Assembly (NCBI RefSeq): GCF_030159595.1 | Contig: NZ_BSKJ01000003.1 | Coordinates: 124,001-188,000, forward strand | Direction of reading: 5' to 3' | Length of the DNA stretch: 64,000 bases | DNA from: Pseudomonas putida | GTDB taxonomy: Bacteria; Pseudomonadota; Gammaproteobacteria; Pseudomonadales; Pseudomonadaceae | In this document: positions 1 to 9,528 of the stretch, one piece after another | How the letters are laid out: every line of letters begins with the position of its first letter | Numbering within the stretch: the first letter of the stretch is position 1 | Program-made: the position numbers and the translations under genes | The notes under the pieces: generated by a model | Told to the model about the DNA's origin: nothing | Seen by the model: only the letters and a program-made list of their open reading frames with translations | Databases searched by the model: none

Positions 1-1
1 G

Positions 2-646
2 GCTTACGACTTTGCCCGCAACGGTATCCTCGATGTGTTGGGGCTGCTCGGCAGCATCACGCCCAAAACGGTGCCGATCTACCTGCGCACCCAAATCGGC
101 AGCAATGTCGCGGCAGGGCTGTATCAAGAGAACCTGACCGTGACCTGGAGCTGGGATTACTGCTCGGGGATCAGTGTGTTAGGGGGCTGCCTCGGGCGGG
201 ACATCGGTTCAGGCGTCCAGACCTTGAACGTGAGCCTGACGGTGACCAACGATTGCCAGATCACCACCCCTGACATCAGCTTCAGCAGTGCGCCGGTGGT
301 GGCAGGGTTCGGTACGGTAAGCCAGAGCATGAGCGTGTCGTGCACCAAGGGCAGCAACTACACGGTGGGGCTGGATGACGGGCAGAACGTGTCAGGTGGA
401 CGGCGGCGAATGAAGTCATCGGCCAACAATTACCTGGCCTACGACATTTTCAAGAGTGCAGGGACGGTGCGCTGGGGCGCGTCGGGGGCGGCGCGACGTG
501 CCAGTGCCGATGCGGACGTGAATCCAGGGGCGGGTACCGGCACTGGGAGCCAGGTGTTCAACTATAACGCCAAGGTCTACACGGACCAGGCTACGCCGCC
601 AGCAGCGACCTATTCCGACAGTGTGATACTGGATGTGCAGTTCTGA
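2..646 (+). CDS. Spore coat protein U (SCPU/Csu-type pilus) domain protein, 5' truncated
   Basis: The reading frame is open from the first bases of the window, so the N-terminus lies outside and 214 residues remain. The part after about residue 70 is a complete SCPU domain: a VTNDC start, a GFGTV segment, the VGLDDGQN signature followed by RRRM, and a C-terminal beta-strand ending in VILDVQF. The remaining N-terminal part looks like the end of a preceding, similar domain. Two-domain SCPU proteins are typical of the CsuE-like tip subunit of archaic chaperone-usher pili, which act in surface attachment and are exported to the outer membrane usher. It is the last gene in its direction, since the next gene is convergent. 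The family is clear; the tip-subunit role is inferred from the apparent two-domain form. Confidence 0.8.
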   Translation, partial: AYDFARNGILDVLGLLGSITPKTVPIYLRTQIGSNVAAGLYQENLTVTWSWDYCSGISVLGGCLGRDIGSGVQTLNVSLTVTNDCQITTPDISFSSAPVVAGFGTVSQSMSVSCTKGSNYTVGLDDGQNVSGGRRRMKSSANNYLAYDIFKSAGTVRWGASGAARRASADADVNPGAGTGTGSQVFNYNAKVYTDQATPPAATYSDSVILDVQF

Positions 647-698
647 CAAAACCTGACGCGGTCCTGCAAGGGTGCCGCGTCAGTTGCAAGGGCAGGGC

Positions 699-1847
699 TC
701 AGCGCAAATCGCCAACCATCCTGGCCAGTGTTTCCAACACCGCCCCGGCCAGTGCCTTCGAACGTGCGCCTGACCACCCGGTTAGCGCATCGGGTGCGTC
801 GTCATGGTCCTTGAACGGCATCTCCAGCGTCAGTGACAGGCAGTCATGCGCCATGCCCACCGCGTTGCAGGCCAGCGTGGTATTGGCCTGCCCCGGCTCG
901 TCACGCGTATAGCCATGTACGGTCTGGAAGTCCTGGGTCAGGCTGCACAAGGTGCTGCGGAACTGCTCCTCCAGCGTTGCCAGGCGTGGCGTGTAGCCCG
1001 GGTTGCCCTCGCAGGCGGCGGTGAATACATGGGGGATCTCTTCATCGCCGTGCACATCGACGAAGGCATCCACCCCGTACTGCTTCATCTGTGCCTGGGC
1101 AAAGAACACCTCCGGGGTCAGCTCGACGCTGGCGTCCTGCCAGGCGCGGTTGAGGTCCTTGCCTTTGAAGTTGGTGCGCAGGTGGCCGAGGAAGGCGCCG
1201 TCCGGGTTCATGTTGGGGATCAGGTACAGGTCGGCCTTGGTCAGCAACTGCTGGATCACCGCATCGTTGGCCTGCAGGCGATCGATCACACCTTCCATGA
1301 ACCATTCGGCCATGTGCTCGCCCGGGTGCTGCTGGGCAATCAGCCACAGCTTGCGCTTGCCTGCGGCGCCATCGCCGGCGCGCAACAGCGGAATGTCGCG
1401 GCCCTGTACGCTACGGCCGCTGGCCAGCAACTCGACCCCTGGCAGCTGGCGAGCGCGTTCGATCAGTTGGTTGTGACGGGCGCGTGGGTAGGGCTCGAAG
1501 TAGGCGAACCAGATTTGCTCGTGTTCTGCTTTCACCTCGAACGACAGCGCCGTACCGTCGAACTGACTGGGGACGCGGAACCAGGTGTTCTGGTCGTAGC
1601 TGGCCACTGCGTTGTAGCCGCTCCAGGCATTTTTGTACGAGGAGCCCGATGCGTTGTCGAGGCTGAAGCGATGGACCTGGCCCGGTGTCAGCCCACTGAC
1701 CTTGAAGTAGAACCACTGGTAGTGACCGCTGTGGGTGTCGGGGCGGATGGCCAGGTGCACCTGGGCCGGGTTGCTGGCGTCCAGCACCTGGATATTGCCG
1801 GAATCGAAAGCGCAGTCGATCTGCACGGGGGACAGCGTCACGGTCAT
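699..1847 (-). CDS. M14-family zinc carboxypeptidase, cytosolic carboxypeptidase (CCP) type
   Basis: This 382-residue protein has no signal peptide. Residues 1-130 form the beta-rich N-domain typical of bacterial CCP-like enzymes, and the M14 peptidase domain follows. Zinc ligands are visible as H174 and E177 in the HPGE motif and H266 in DVHGDEE; the general base is probably E342 in TLEMPFKD. Eukaryotic relatives remove glutamates from tubulin tails, but the bacterial substrate is not established. It stands alone, convergent with the pilus gene. The start at MTVTLSP follows a reasonable GGAGC-like ribosome site. The protease class is certain from the motifs; the physiological substrate is unknown. 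Confidence 0.85.
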   Translation of the reverse strand: MTVTLSPVQIDCAFDSGNIQVLDASNPAQVHLAIRPDTHSGHYQWFYFKVSGLTPGQVHRFSLDNASGSSYKNAWSGYNAVASYDQNTWFRVPSQFDGTALSFEVKAEHEQIWFAYFEPYPRARHNQLIERARQLPGVELLASGRSVQGRDIPLLRAGDGAAGKRKLWLIAQQHPGEHMAEWFMEGVIDRLQANDAVIQQLLTKADLYLIPNMNPDGAFLGHLRTNFKGKDLNRAWQDASVELTPEVFFAQAQMKQYGVDAFVDVHGDEEIPHVFTAACEGNPGYTPRLATLEEQFRSTLCSLTQDFQTVHGYTRDEPGQANTTLACNAVGMAHDCLSLTLEMPFKDHDDAPDALTGWSGARSKALAGAVLETLARMVGDLR

Positions 1848-1965
1848 GGGCCGGGCTCCTTATCGGGCGTTGTTGTAGGGGTACTGTACACGGCTTGGCC
1901 CGGTCGACGCCAAAATCGCACTGGCCACGCCACCGCATTGTGTTGATGCCTTGGCGGCCTGCAGG

Positions 1966-2739
1966 TTATTTGAAGAACTGGCTCGGTGTGGTGCCGAACT
2001 GGCGCTTGAACATGCTGGCGAAGGCACTGGGGCTGTCATACCCCAGCGCCCCCGCCACATCGATGATCCGCTCGCCCTGTGCGATCCGCTCAAGTGCCTG
2101 CATCAGCCGCGCCTGCTGGCGCCACTGGCCAAAGGTCATGCCGGTTTCCTTGCGGAACAGGCGCTGGATGGTCTTTTCATCTACGCCCAGTTGCAACCCC
2201 CAGTCAGCCACGGTGGCGTTGTCATCAGGCCTTTCGTGCAACGCCGAGCAGATGGCCTTCAAACGCCTGTCGCTGGGTTGCGACAGCTTCAACGGCAAGG
2301 TTGGCAGTACGCAGATTTCGTCGAGGATCAAGTGCATCACCCGGGCTTCACGCGAGTCCTCGGCAAAGGGTGCGGTAAAACCCACCGAGGCTTTGATCAG
2401 TTCGCTGAGCAGCGGCGAGATGCTGATGGCCTTGCTTTGCAGGGGCAGGCCTGCCGCCGCGTCGGTGCGCACGAACACACTGCGCATCTTCACGTCGCCA
2501 ACACAGCGGATGGCGTGCACCTGGCCGCAGGGCATCCACACACCGCGGCTGGGCGGCACCGTCCAGCATTCGCTACCGGACTCGACGATCATCAAGCCTT
2601 TAATGGCGTAGATCAGTTGATGCTTGGCATGCCGGTGGGGTTCGATGAACCAGTCGGTAGGGTAGTCGGTCGCACGGCTACCCACTTCCCAGGTCCATTC
2701 ATCGACCTCCACCAGCAATTCGCGCTGCGGCTTTACCAT
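1966..2739 (-). CDS. AraC-family transcriptional regulator with N-terminal cupin
   Basis: A 257-residue regulator. Residues about 20-90 form a cupin-like sensor (PHRHAKHQLIYA). The last 100 residues hold the two helix-turn-helix units of AraC proteins, ending in the usual second-HTH pattern GYDSPSAFASMFKRQFG and TPSQFFK. GAGG six bases upstream supports the start. It lies 36 bp downstream of the MFS pump gene on the same strand, so it could be co-transcribed with it and control it. NimR-type regulators next to MFS exporters have a similar layout. The inducer cannot be read from the sequence. Confidence 0.88.
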   Translation of the reverse strand: MVKPQRELLVEVDEWTWEVGSRATDYPTDWFIEPHRHAKHQLIYAIKGLMIVESGSECWTVPPSRGVWMPCGQVHAIRCVGDVKMRSVFVRTDAAAGLPLQSKAISISPLLSELIKASVGFTAPFAEDSREARVMHLILDEICVLPTLPLKLSQPSDRRLKAICSALHERPDDNATVADWGLQLGVDEKTIQRLFRKETGMTFGQWRQQARLMQALERIAQGERIIDVAGALGYDSPSAFASMFKRQFGTTPSQFFK

Positions 2740-2775
2740 CGTGACCTCGTGTAGATGCAGCCAGGCAGCGCCACT

Positions 2776-4008
2776 TTAGCAGCAACGGCTAGGCCGGGCC
2801 TGCGAGCGGGTGGCCGGCAGCAGCGCGGTGGCCAGCCCGAGCAGCGGCAGGAACGCGATGGCCTGGTACACCCACTCGATGCCATGCCGGTCGGCCAGTT
2901 CGCCCAAGCCGGCGGCGCCGATGCCGCTAATGCCGAACATCAGCCCGAACATCACCCCGGAGACCATGCCGACCCGTCCTGGCACCGCCTCCTGGGCATA
3001 CACCACCAGGGCCGCGAAGGCCGAGGACATTACCAGGCCGATGGCCACGGCCAGTGCGGCTGTCCAGGCCAGGTTGGCATGGGGCAGGGCCAGGGCGAAG
3101 GGGGCCACGCCGAGGAACGAGACCCAGATCACCGCCTTGCGCCCGATGCGGTCACCTACCGGGCCGCCGGCAAAGGTCCCCAGCGCCACGGCTGCGAGGA
3201 ACACGAACAGGTACAGCTGGCTGTGTTGCACACTCAGGCCGAAATGCTCGATCAGGTAGAAGGTGAAGAAGTTGGTGAACGAGGCGATGTAAACGAACTT
3301 GGCGAACATCAGCACGGCCACCACGGCCACTGCGCGCCACATGGCACCCCGCGACAAACCGGGAGCCTGCTGACCGGCGAAGGTCTTGAGCCGGGCCTGG
3401 CCGTGGCGCGCGCTCCAGCCTGTTACGCGTAACAGCACCATTACCGCCAGTGCAGCCGCCAGCATGAACCAGGCAATGGCCGGCTGGCCGTGCGGAATGA
3501 CGATGGCGGCGGTGAGCAGCGGGCCGAGGGCCGAGCCGGTATTGCCGCCGACCTGGAAGGTTGATTGCGCAGTGCCGAAGCGCCCGCCGGAGGCCATCCT
3601 GGCCACCCGCGAGGCTTCTGGGTGGAAGGTGGCCGAACCCACGCCAACCACAGCGGCGGCCAGCAGCAGCATTTCATAGCTGCCGGCAAAGGCGAGCAGG
3701 GCGATGCCCACCAGCGTCACCAGCATGCCGGCGGGCAACAGGAAGGGCTGTGGATGCTTGTCGGTGAACATGCCGACCCAGGGCTGCAGCAGGGAGGCGG
3801 TCACCTGGTAGACCAAGGCGATCCAGCCGATCTGGGCAAAGCTCAGCGCAAAGTCGCTTTTCAGCATGGGGTAGATCGATGGCAGCACCGCCTGGATCAG
3901 GTCGTTGAGCAGGTGGGCGAATGCAGCAGCACCGACGATGCGGACCACAAAGCCCTGAGGCTGGTCGGCAGGCGTGGTGGAGGCTACTGAGGCAGCGGAG
4001 GTTGTCAT
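2776..4008 (-). CDS. MFS transporter, fosmidomycin resistance (Fsr)-like
   Basis: A 410-residue inner membrane protein with about 12 hydrophobic segments. It has the MFS loop motif in its second half (GGPVGDRIGRKAVI) and an N-terminal pattern (AFAHLLNDLIQAVLPSIYP) that is characteristic of Fsr-like drug:H+ antiporters. The family exports fosmidomycin and some unrelated compounds in E. coli; the natural substrate here is unknown. The start MTTSAASV was preferred to an in-frame ATG ten codons upstream, because it is preceded by AGAAG and the extra residues do not look like protein. The AraC regulator lies just downstream. Confidence 0.85.
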   Translation of the reverse strand: MTTSAASVASTTPADQPQGFVVRIVGAAAFAHLLNDLIQAVLPSIYPMLKSDFALSFAQIGWIALVYQVTASLLQPWVGMFTDKHPQPFLLPAGMLVTLVGIALLAFAGSYEMLLLAAAVVGVGSATFHPEASRVARMASGGRFGTAQSTFQVGGNTGSALGPLLTAAIVIPHGQPAIAWFMLAAALAVMVLLRVTGWSARHGQARLKTFAGQQAPGLSRGAMWRAVAVVAVLMFAKFVYIASFTNFFTFYLIEHFGLSVQHSQLYLFVFLAAVALGTFAGGPVGDRIGRKAVIWVSFLGVAPFALALPHANLAWTAALAVAIGLVMSSAFAALVVYAQEAVPGRVGMVSGVMFGLMFGISGIGAAGLGELADRHGIEWVYQAIAFLPLLGLATALLPATRSQARPSRCC

Positions 4009-4137
4009 GGGCAAGGTTCTTCTGTGGCAAGGGAGCAAGGCATTGCCGCAGCAGGTTAGCCAGTGCCCGGGTTGCCTGTCTCACGCCGAACAGGCAGCCA
4101 CTGCCGCGTTTCGGACATCCGTGCCCGCAAAGCCCTT

Positions 4138-4368
4138 TTAGCGGTCGTGCCTGGCCATCCAGCGCAGCAATGCCGCAATCGGTATGCTGCGGTGAGCCTC
4201 GTGTCGGTAGGGCTTGCCTTCGGCGGTGTAGCGCTCTCGATACCGACTAAGGACCAGGCTGCGGCCATCAGCAGACAGCCGCGCCTCCAGTTCATGCAGC
4301 AACAGGGGTTGCTGGGCGGCACCCTCCAGGCGCCTGAACAGCAGCATGGCAGCCTGGGCATCATTCAT
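4138..4368 (-). CDS. Hypothetical protein downstream of MlaA
   Basis: A 76-residue soluble protein, rich in Arg and Leu, with an N-terminal helix (MNDAQAAMLLFRRLEG) and no membrane segment. Its start overlaps the end of the mlaA-like gene by 8 bp, which suggests translational coupling and makes it likely to be real. I do not recognise a family. A role linked to the envelope lipid transporter is possible only by association. Confidence 0.6.
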   Translation of the reverse strand: MNDAQAAMLLFRRLEGAAQQPLLLHELEARLSADGRSLVLSRYRERYTAEGKPYRHEAHRSIPIAALLRWMARHDR

Positions 4369-5149
4369 GGCCGGTTGCCTCCGGGCAATGGGCTTGCCAC
4401 GTTCCGGGGTTGCCTGCCTTGCCTTCTGCCACCCGGTTGCTGCGCTGCTGGGCGGTGTAGTCGCGCATTGCCAAGTAGTAATCGGGCCACGTGTGCAGCA
4501 GATCGGTCAACGGCAGGGTGGCGGCGCGCCCATCCACGATATGCCCGGCAGTGGCCACGGTCGTCAGGGTGGCAACCGTATCGCTGTTATCGCCGAACGG
4601 GTCCACTGCCATGCCCAGCACCCTGCCGGTAGCGTCGCGCAGGTTGTGCGTGCCCAGCAGTGGCAATTCTACGATGGGACCGTTGGCGATGCCCCAGACC
4701 CCGAAGGTTTGGCCAAAGTCGGAGCGGTGTTGGCTCAGCCCCATTTTCCCGGACACATCGACCAGGCCCGCGACACCCAGGGTGGTGTTGAAGATGAAGC
4801 GTGAAAGGCTGGTCATGGCCCGTTCGCCGTTGCCCTGCAGCAGGTCGTTGACGAACACCTTGGGCTCACCGAAGTTGTTGGCAACGTTGTGCACGCCCTG
4901 CTGGGCATAGCCAGGCAGCGCGGTGTAGCCGCGGGCGACGGGTGTCAGCAGGTAGTCATCGACCGTGCGATTGAAGGCAAATACTGCGCGGTTGGCGGGC
5001 TCCGCCGGGTCGCTGGCTTGATAGGCCACAGGGCCGCAGGCCGAGGTGGCGGGGGCGCGCTGGCTGCAGCCTCCGGCTGCGAGCAGCGACAGTGCCAGCG
5101 CAGCGGAGCGCGCCGAACGGGAGACGGATGATGAGCGGGGCATAGGCAC
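4361..5149 (-). CDS. mlaA: MlaA (VacJ) family outer membrane lipoprotein
   Basis: A 262-residue lipoprotein with a basic N-terminus, a hydrophobic core and a lipobox ending at C28 (AAGGC). The mature part carries MlaA signatures: PAEPANRAVFAFNRTVDDYLLTPVARGY, shortened here to its core NRAVFAFN, then FGEPKVFVNDLLQG, RFIFNTTLGVAGL and FGVWGIANGPIVELPLLG. MlaA works with outer membrane porins to remove misplaced phospholipids from the outer leaflet and pass them to the periplasmic MlaC carrier. The other mla genes are not nearby, and Pseudomonas usually keeps mlaFEDCB elsewhere. Pseudomonads can carry more than one MlaA/VacJ homologue, so this could be a paralogue. Confidence 0.85.
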   Translation of the reverse strand: MPMPRSSSVSRSARSAALALSLLAAGGCSQRAPATSACGPVAYQASDPAEPANRAVFAFNRTVDDYLLTPVARGYTALPGYAQQGVHNVANNFGEPKVFVNDLLQGNGERAMTSLSRFIFNTTLGVAGLVDVSGKMGLSQHRSDFGQTFGVWGIANGPIVELPLLGTHNLRDATGRVLGMAVDPFGDNSDTVATLTTVATAGHIVDGRAATLPLTDLLHTWPDYYLAMRDYTAQQRSNRVAEGKAGNPGTWQAHCPEATGHE

Positions 5150-5310
5150 ATTCCTGGCAAGAACTGGCGGCGATGCTGCCCGGCTTTTCTTGCCTGGTAA
5201 TGTCGTGATTTTCTCGGTTCGGACACTTTGTTACCAGGTTGAAATATATGACGGCCGCAGGGTGATGGCCTTAAAGTACCGCTTGGTTACCTTGTTCGTG
5301 GTGCTTTTTC

Positions 5311-6014
5311 GTGAGCCATTTGCTGATCGTCGACGATGATGTCGAGGTGCTCGACCTGTTACAGAAGTTTCTTCGCCAGCATGGTTACGAGGTAGACGTC
5401 GCCTGCGATGGCAAAGCGCTGTGGCAGGCGCTTGAGCGGCGTGTGCCAGACCTGGTCATCCTCGACGTGATGCTGCCCGGTGACAGTGGCCTGGTGCTGT
5501 GCCAGCGCCTGTTGGCCGAACACAAGGTGGCAGTGATCATGCTGACCGCCATGGGCGAGCTGAGCGACCGTGTGGTGGGTTTGGAGCTGGGGGCAGACGA
5601 CTACCTGACCAAACCGTTCGCCGCGCGTGAACTGCTGGCGCGGGTCAGGGCCGTGTTGCGCAGAGCCGGTGAGGGGGCTGCTGGCGCCACGAACCACCCC
5701 TCGGTCCTTGAGTTCGCCGGCTGGCAGCTGGACGTGGTGCGGCGCGAGTTGCGCTCGCCGGATAACGTCATGATCCCGTTGTCCAACGGTGAATTCGAGC
5801 TGTTGCTGGTGTTTGCCGAGCATCCACGTCGGGTGCTTAGCCGCCAGCAGTTGCTGGACCTGGCGCGTGGCCAAGCCTACGACGCCTACGACCGCAGCGT
5901 TGATGTACAGGTGAGCAGGTTGCGCCGCAAGCTTGAAGCCGACAATGGCAGTGAGCCGTTGATCCGCACCCTGCGTAATGCCGGCTACCTGTTCACGCCC
6001 ACGGTCGCCAGGCG

Positions 6015-6018
<4 letters not shown>
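5311..6018 (+). CDS. OmpR-family response regulator
   Basis: A 235-residue regulator. The receiver domain (1-120) has acidic residues D8-D9-D10, the phosphoacceptor D52 in VILDVMLPG and K102-like KPF. The winged-helix domain (about 130-230) ends in RTLRNAGYLF. Translation appears to start at GTG with a poor ribosome site; no in-frame ATG lies upstream and the protein begins exactly where the family does. The stop overlaps the start of the histidine kinase gene by 4 bp, so the two are one translationally coupled unit. The signal and targets are unknown. Confidence 0.9.
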
Positions 6019-7370
<1,352 letters not shown>

Positions 7371-7835
7371 TCAGAGCCCCAGTTCGCTGAGCCCGGGGTG
7401 GTCATCCGGGCGTCGCCCCAACGGCCAGCGGAATTTGCGCTCGGCTTCGCTGATGGGGTGTTCGTTGATGCTCGAATGGCGGTGCTGCATCAGCCCGTCA
7501 TCGGCAAACTCCCAGTTCTCGTTGCCATAGGCGCGGAACCACTGGCCGCTGTCGTCGTGGTACTCGTAGGCATAGCGCACGGCAATGCGGTTGCCCGTGA
7601 AGGCCCACAGCTCCTTGATCAGGCGGTATTCCAGTTCGTGGTTCCATTTGCGGGTCAGAAACGCTTCGACCTCGGCACGGCCACGCGGGAACTCGACGCG
7701 GTTACGCCAGACCGTGTCAGGGGTGTAGGCGAGCGCAACCTTGGCCGGGTCGCGGCCGTTCCAGCCATCTTCGGCCAGCCGGACTTTTTCGATGGCACTT
7801 TCGTGGGAGAAGGGCGGAAGAGGTGGGCGGGACAT
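7371..7835 (-). CDS. DUF1348 / NTF2-like (SnoaL-like) protein
   Basis: A 154-residue cytoplasmic protein with one NTF2-like fold. The family pattern is visible: [32 protein letters not shown] and [20 protein letters not shown], ending with [17 protein letters not shown]1348 proteins are common in proteobacteria and have no firm function. An NTF2-like pocket would suit a small ligand or an isomerase/hydratase reaction. GGAG precedes the start. It is convergent with the kinase gene, with no gap beyond the stop codons. Confidence 0.8.
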   Translation of the reverse strand: MSRPPLPPFSHESAIEKVRLAEDGWNGRDPAKVALAYTPDTVWRNRVEFPRGRAEVEAFLTRKWNHELEYRLIKELWAFTGNRIAVRYAYEYHDDSGQWFRAYGNENWEFADDGLMQHRHSSINEHPISEAERKFRWPLGRRPDDHPGLSELGL

Positions 7836-7997
7836 CGGGATACTCCTCGGGTCGTTTGGCTTGTAGCAGGTTAGCTGCCGCTGCCTGGACAGGGAATGGA
7901 TGTGCCTGGCACTTCATAATTGCGGTGCGAGCAATAGTACTGAGGTGCCGTGCCCAAGTGCGGCCCTTGTGTAGGGCTACACAAGGGCGTACCCACA

Positions 7998-8801
7998 TCA
8001 GTCCCAGGCCGGTGCCAGGCCGTCAGGGCTGACTTCGCGGCCATTGCGTTCGAGCGTGGCGATGCGTGCCATGTCGTCTGCGTCCAGCTTCAGGCCACGC
8101 GCAAGCAGGTTGCTGGCCAGGTTTTCACGCTTGGTCGACGACGGGATTACCGCATAGCCCAATTGCAAGGCCCAGGCCAGGGCAACCTGGGCGACGGTGG
8201 CCTTGTGCTTCGCGGCGATCTCGGCCAGTACCGGGTCCTTCAGCACCTTGCCGTAGGCCAAGGTCATGTACGAGGTGACGGTGATGCCCTGTTCTTTCAG
8301 GTATGCGGTCAGCTTGTCGTTTTGCAGGTAAGGGCTGAGTTCGATCTGGTTGGTAGCGATTTCGCCTTCGCCGACTGCATCGATGGCCTGGCGGGTCAGC
8401 TCGATGTTGAAATTGGACACACCGATGTGGCGTGTCAGGCCCAGCTTCTTCGCTTCGGCCAGCGCCGTCATGTATTCGCGCAGTTCCACCCCGTTGCCCG
8501 GCGCTGGCCAATGGATCAGCAGCAAATCGACGTAGTCGGTGCGCAGTTTGTTCAGGCTGTCGCGCAGGCTGGGGATGAGCTTGTCGGCGGCGTAGTTGTC
8601 CACCCAGATCTTGGTGGTGATGAACAGCTCGCTGCGCGGCACGCCGCTTTCGGCGATCGCCTGGCCCACCTCAGCCTCGTTTTTGTAGATCTGCGCGGTG
8701 TCGATGACTCGGTAGCCCAGCGCCAGGGCCGACTTGACCGAATCGATGACGGCCTGGCCGGTGAGGCGGAAGGTGCCGAGGCCGAAAGTTGGAATGCTCA
8801 T
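7998..8801 (-). CDS. dkgB: Aldo/keto reductase, 2,5-diketo-D-gluconate reductase B (DkgB)-like
   Basis: A 267-residue NADPH-dependent reductase with a TIM-barrel fold. The catalytic tetrad region is visible: D in VIDTAQIY with the following Y, K in [10 protein letters not shown] and H in [10 protein letters not shown]. The C-terminal cofactor motif is [14 protein letters not shown]. The start [11 protein letters not shown] is preceded by AGGAG at good spacing; twenty further in-frame upstream codons were discarded. DkgB reduces 2,5-diketo-D-gluconate and, in practice, many aldehydes such as methylglyoxal. It is a single gene. Confidence 0.85.
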   Translation of the reverse strand: MSIPTFGLGTFRLTGQAVIDSVKSALALGYRVIDTAQIYKNEAEVGQAIAESGVPRSELFITTKIWVDNYAADKLIPSLRDSLNKLRTDYVDLLLIHWPAPGNGVELREYMTALAEAKKLGLTRHIGVSNFNIELTRQAIDAVGEGEIATNQIELSPYLQNDKLTAYLKEQGITVTSYMTLAYGKVLKDPVLAEIAAKHKATVAQVALAWALQLGYAVIPSSTKRENLASNLLARGLKLDADDMARIATLERNGREVSPDGLAPAWD

Positions 8802-8983
8802 GGATCTGCTCCTGGTGAGTGGGAAATCGAATTGAGCTTGGTCGCTCAACTTCGATCTCATTTCGAGTAGGTGCAGTGTGCGAGTTTTGGTGGGTTTGAT
8901 TAAGGCGGAGCAGGGTCAAGGTCATTTGATTCACAGTCAAGAATCGTCGGCTGAGTTGTGACTGTGTCAGGGGGCTTTCAGGA

Positions 8984-9014
8984 AACAAAACGGCCCGCCT
9001 TGGAGGCGGGCCGT
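8984..9014 (-). terminator. Rho-independent terminator of the cysI operon
   Basis: A perfect 10-bp stem (ACGGCCCGCC / GGCGGGCCGT) with a 5-base loop. On the minus strand it is followed by TTTTGTTT. It lies 20 bp beyond the stop of the DUF934 gene. Confidence 0.85.
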
Positions 9015-9033
9015 CAGGCATTGCAAATGACGA

Positions 9034-9528
9034 TCAGCGGCGGCGGAACAACGGCAGCGGTTCGTCGGTGGCGGCCTGGTAGGTCACCGAGAAGTCCTTC
9101 AGGCTTTGCAGCGCGTCTTCCGGGTCCTTGTCGGCACGGATGGCGAATGCATCGAAACCGCAGCGGGCCATGAAGAACAGCTGGTCACGCAGCACGTCAC
9201 CGATGGCGCGCAGTTCGCCCTTGAACTTGTAGCGGTCACGCAGCAGGCGCGCATTGGAGTAGCTGCGCCCGTCAGTGAACGCCGGGAAGTTCAGTGCGAT
9301 GACCTGGAAGTGCTCCACGTCCTCGCCGATTTCTTCTGCCTCCTGGTCGCTGTCCAGCCACACACCCAGGCCGCCATCGCGGGCTTTGAGCACATGGGCA
9401 TGGTCGCGCCACATCTGCAGCGGGACGATGTAGTCGTCGCAGTTGGTCAGCTCGTCAAAGGACGTTTCCTTGGGCAGCAGGTGCCAGGTTTCGTCGACGA
9501 TCTGGTTGTTCTTAATGATTCGCTGCAT
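9034..9528 (-). CDS. DUF934 protein, sulfite reductase-associated
   Basis: A 164-residue cytoplasmic protein typical of DUF934, which in proteobacteria is encoded next to sulfite reductase. Family features seen are the acidic SDQEAEEIGEDVEHFQVIALNFPAF region, the DGRSYSNARLLRDRY motif and the FFMARCGFDAFAIR motif. Its start lies 17 bp inside the end of cysI, so it is translationally coupled. A role in assimilatory sulfate reduction is inferred from context; electron transfer to or maturation of the hemoprotein has been suggested for the family. No catalytic residues are evident. Confidence 0.85.
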   Translation of the reverse strand: MQRIIKNNQIVDETWHLLPKETSFDELTNCDDYIVPLQMWRDHAHVLKARDGGLGVWLDSDQEAEEIGEDVEHFQVIALNFPAFTDGRSYSNARLLRDRYKFKGELRAIGDVLRDQLFFMARCGFDAFAIRADKDPEDALQSLKDFSVTYQAATDEPLPLFRRR

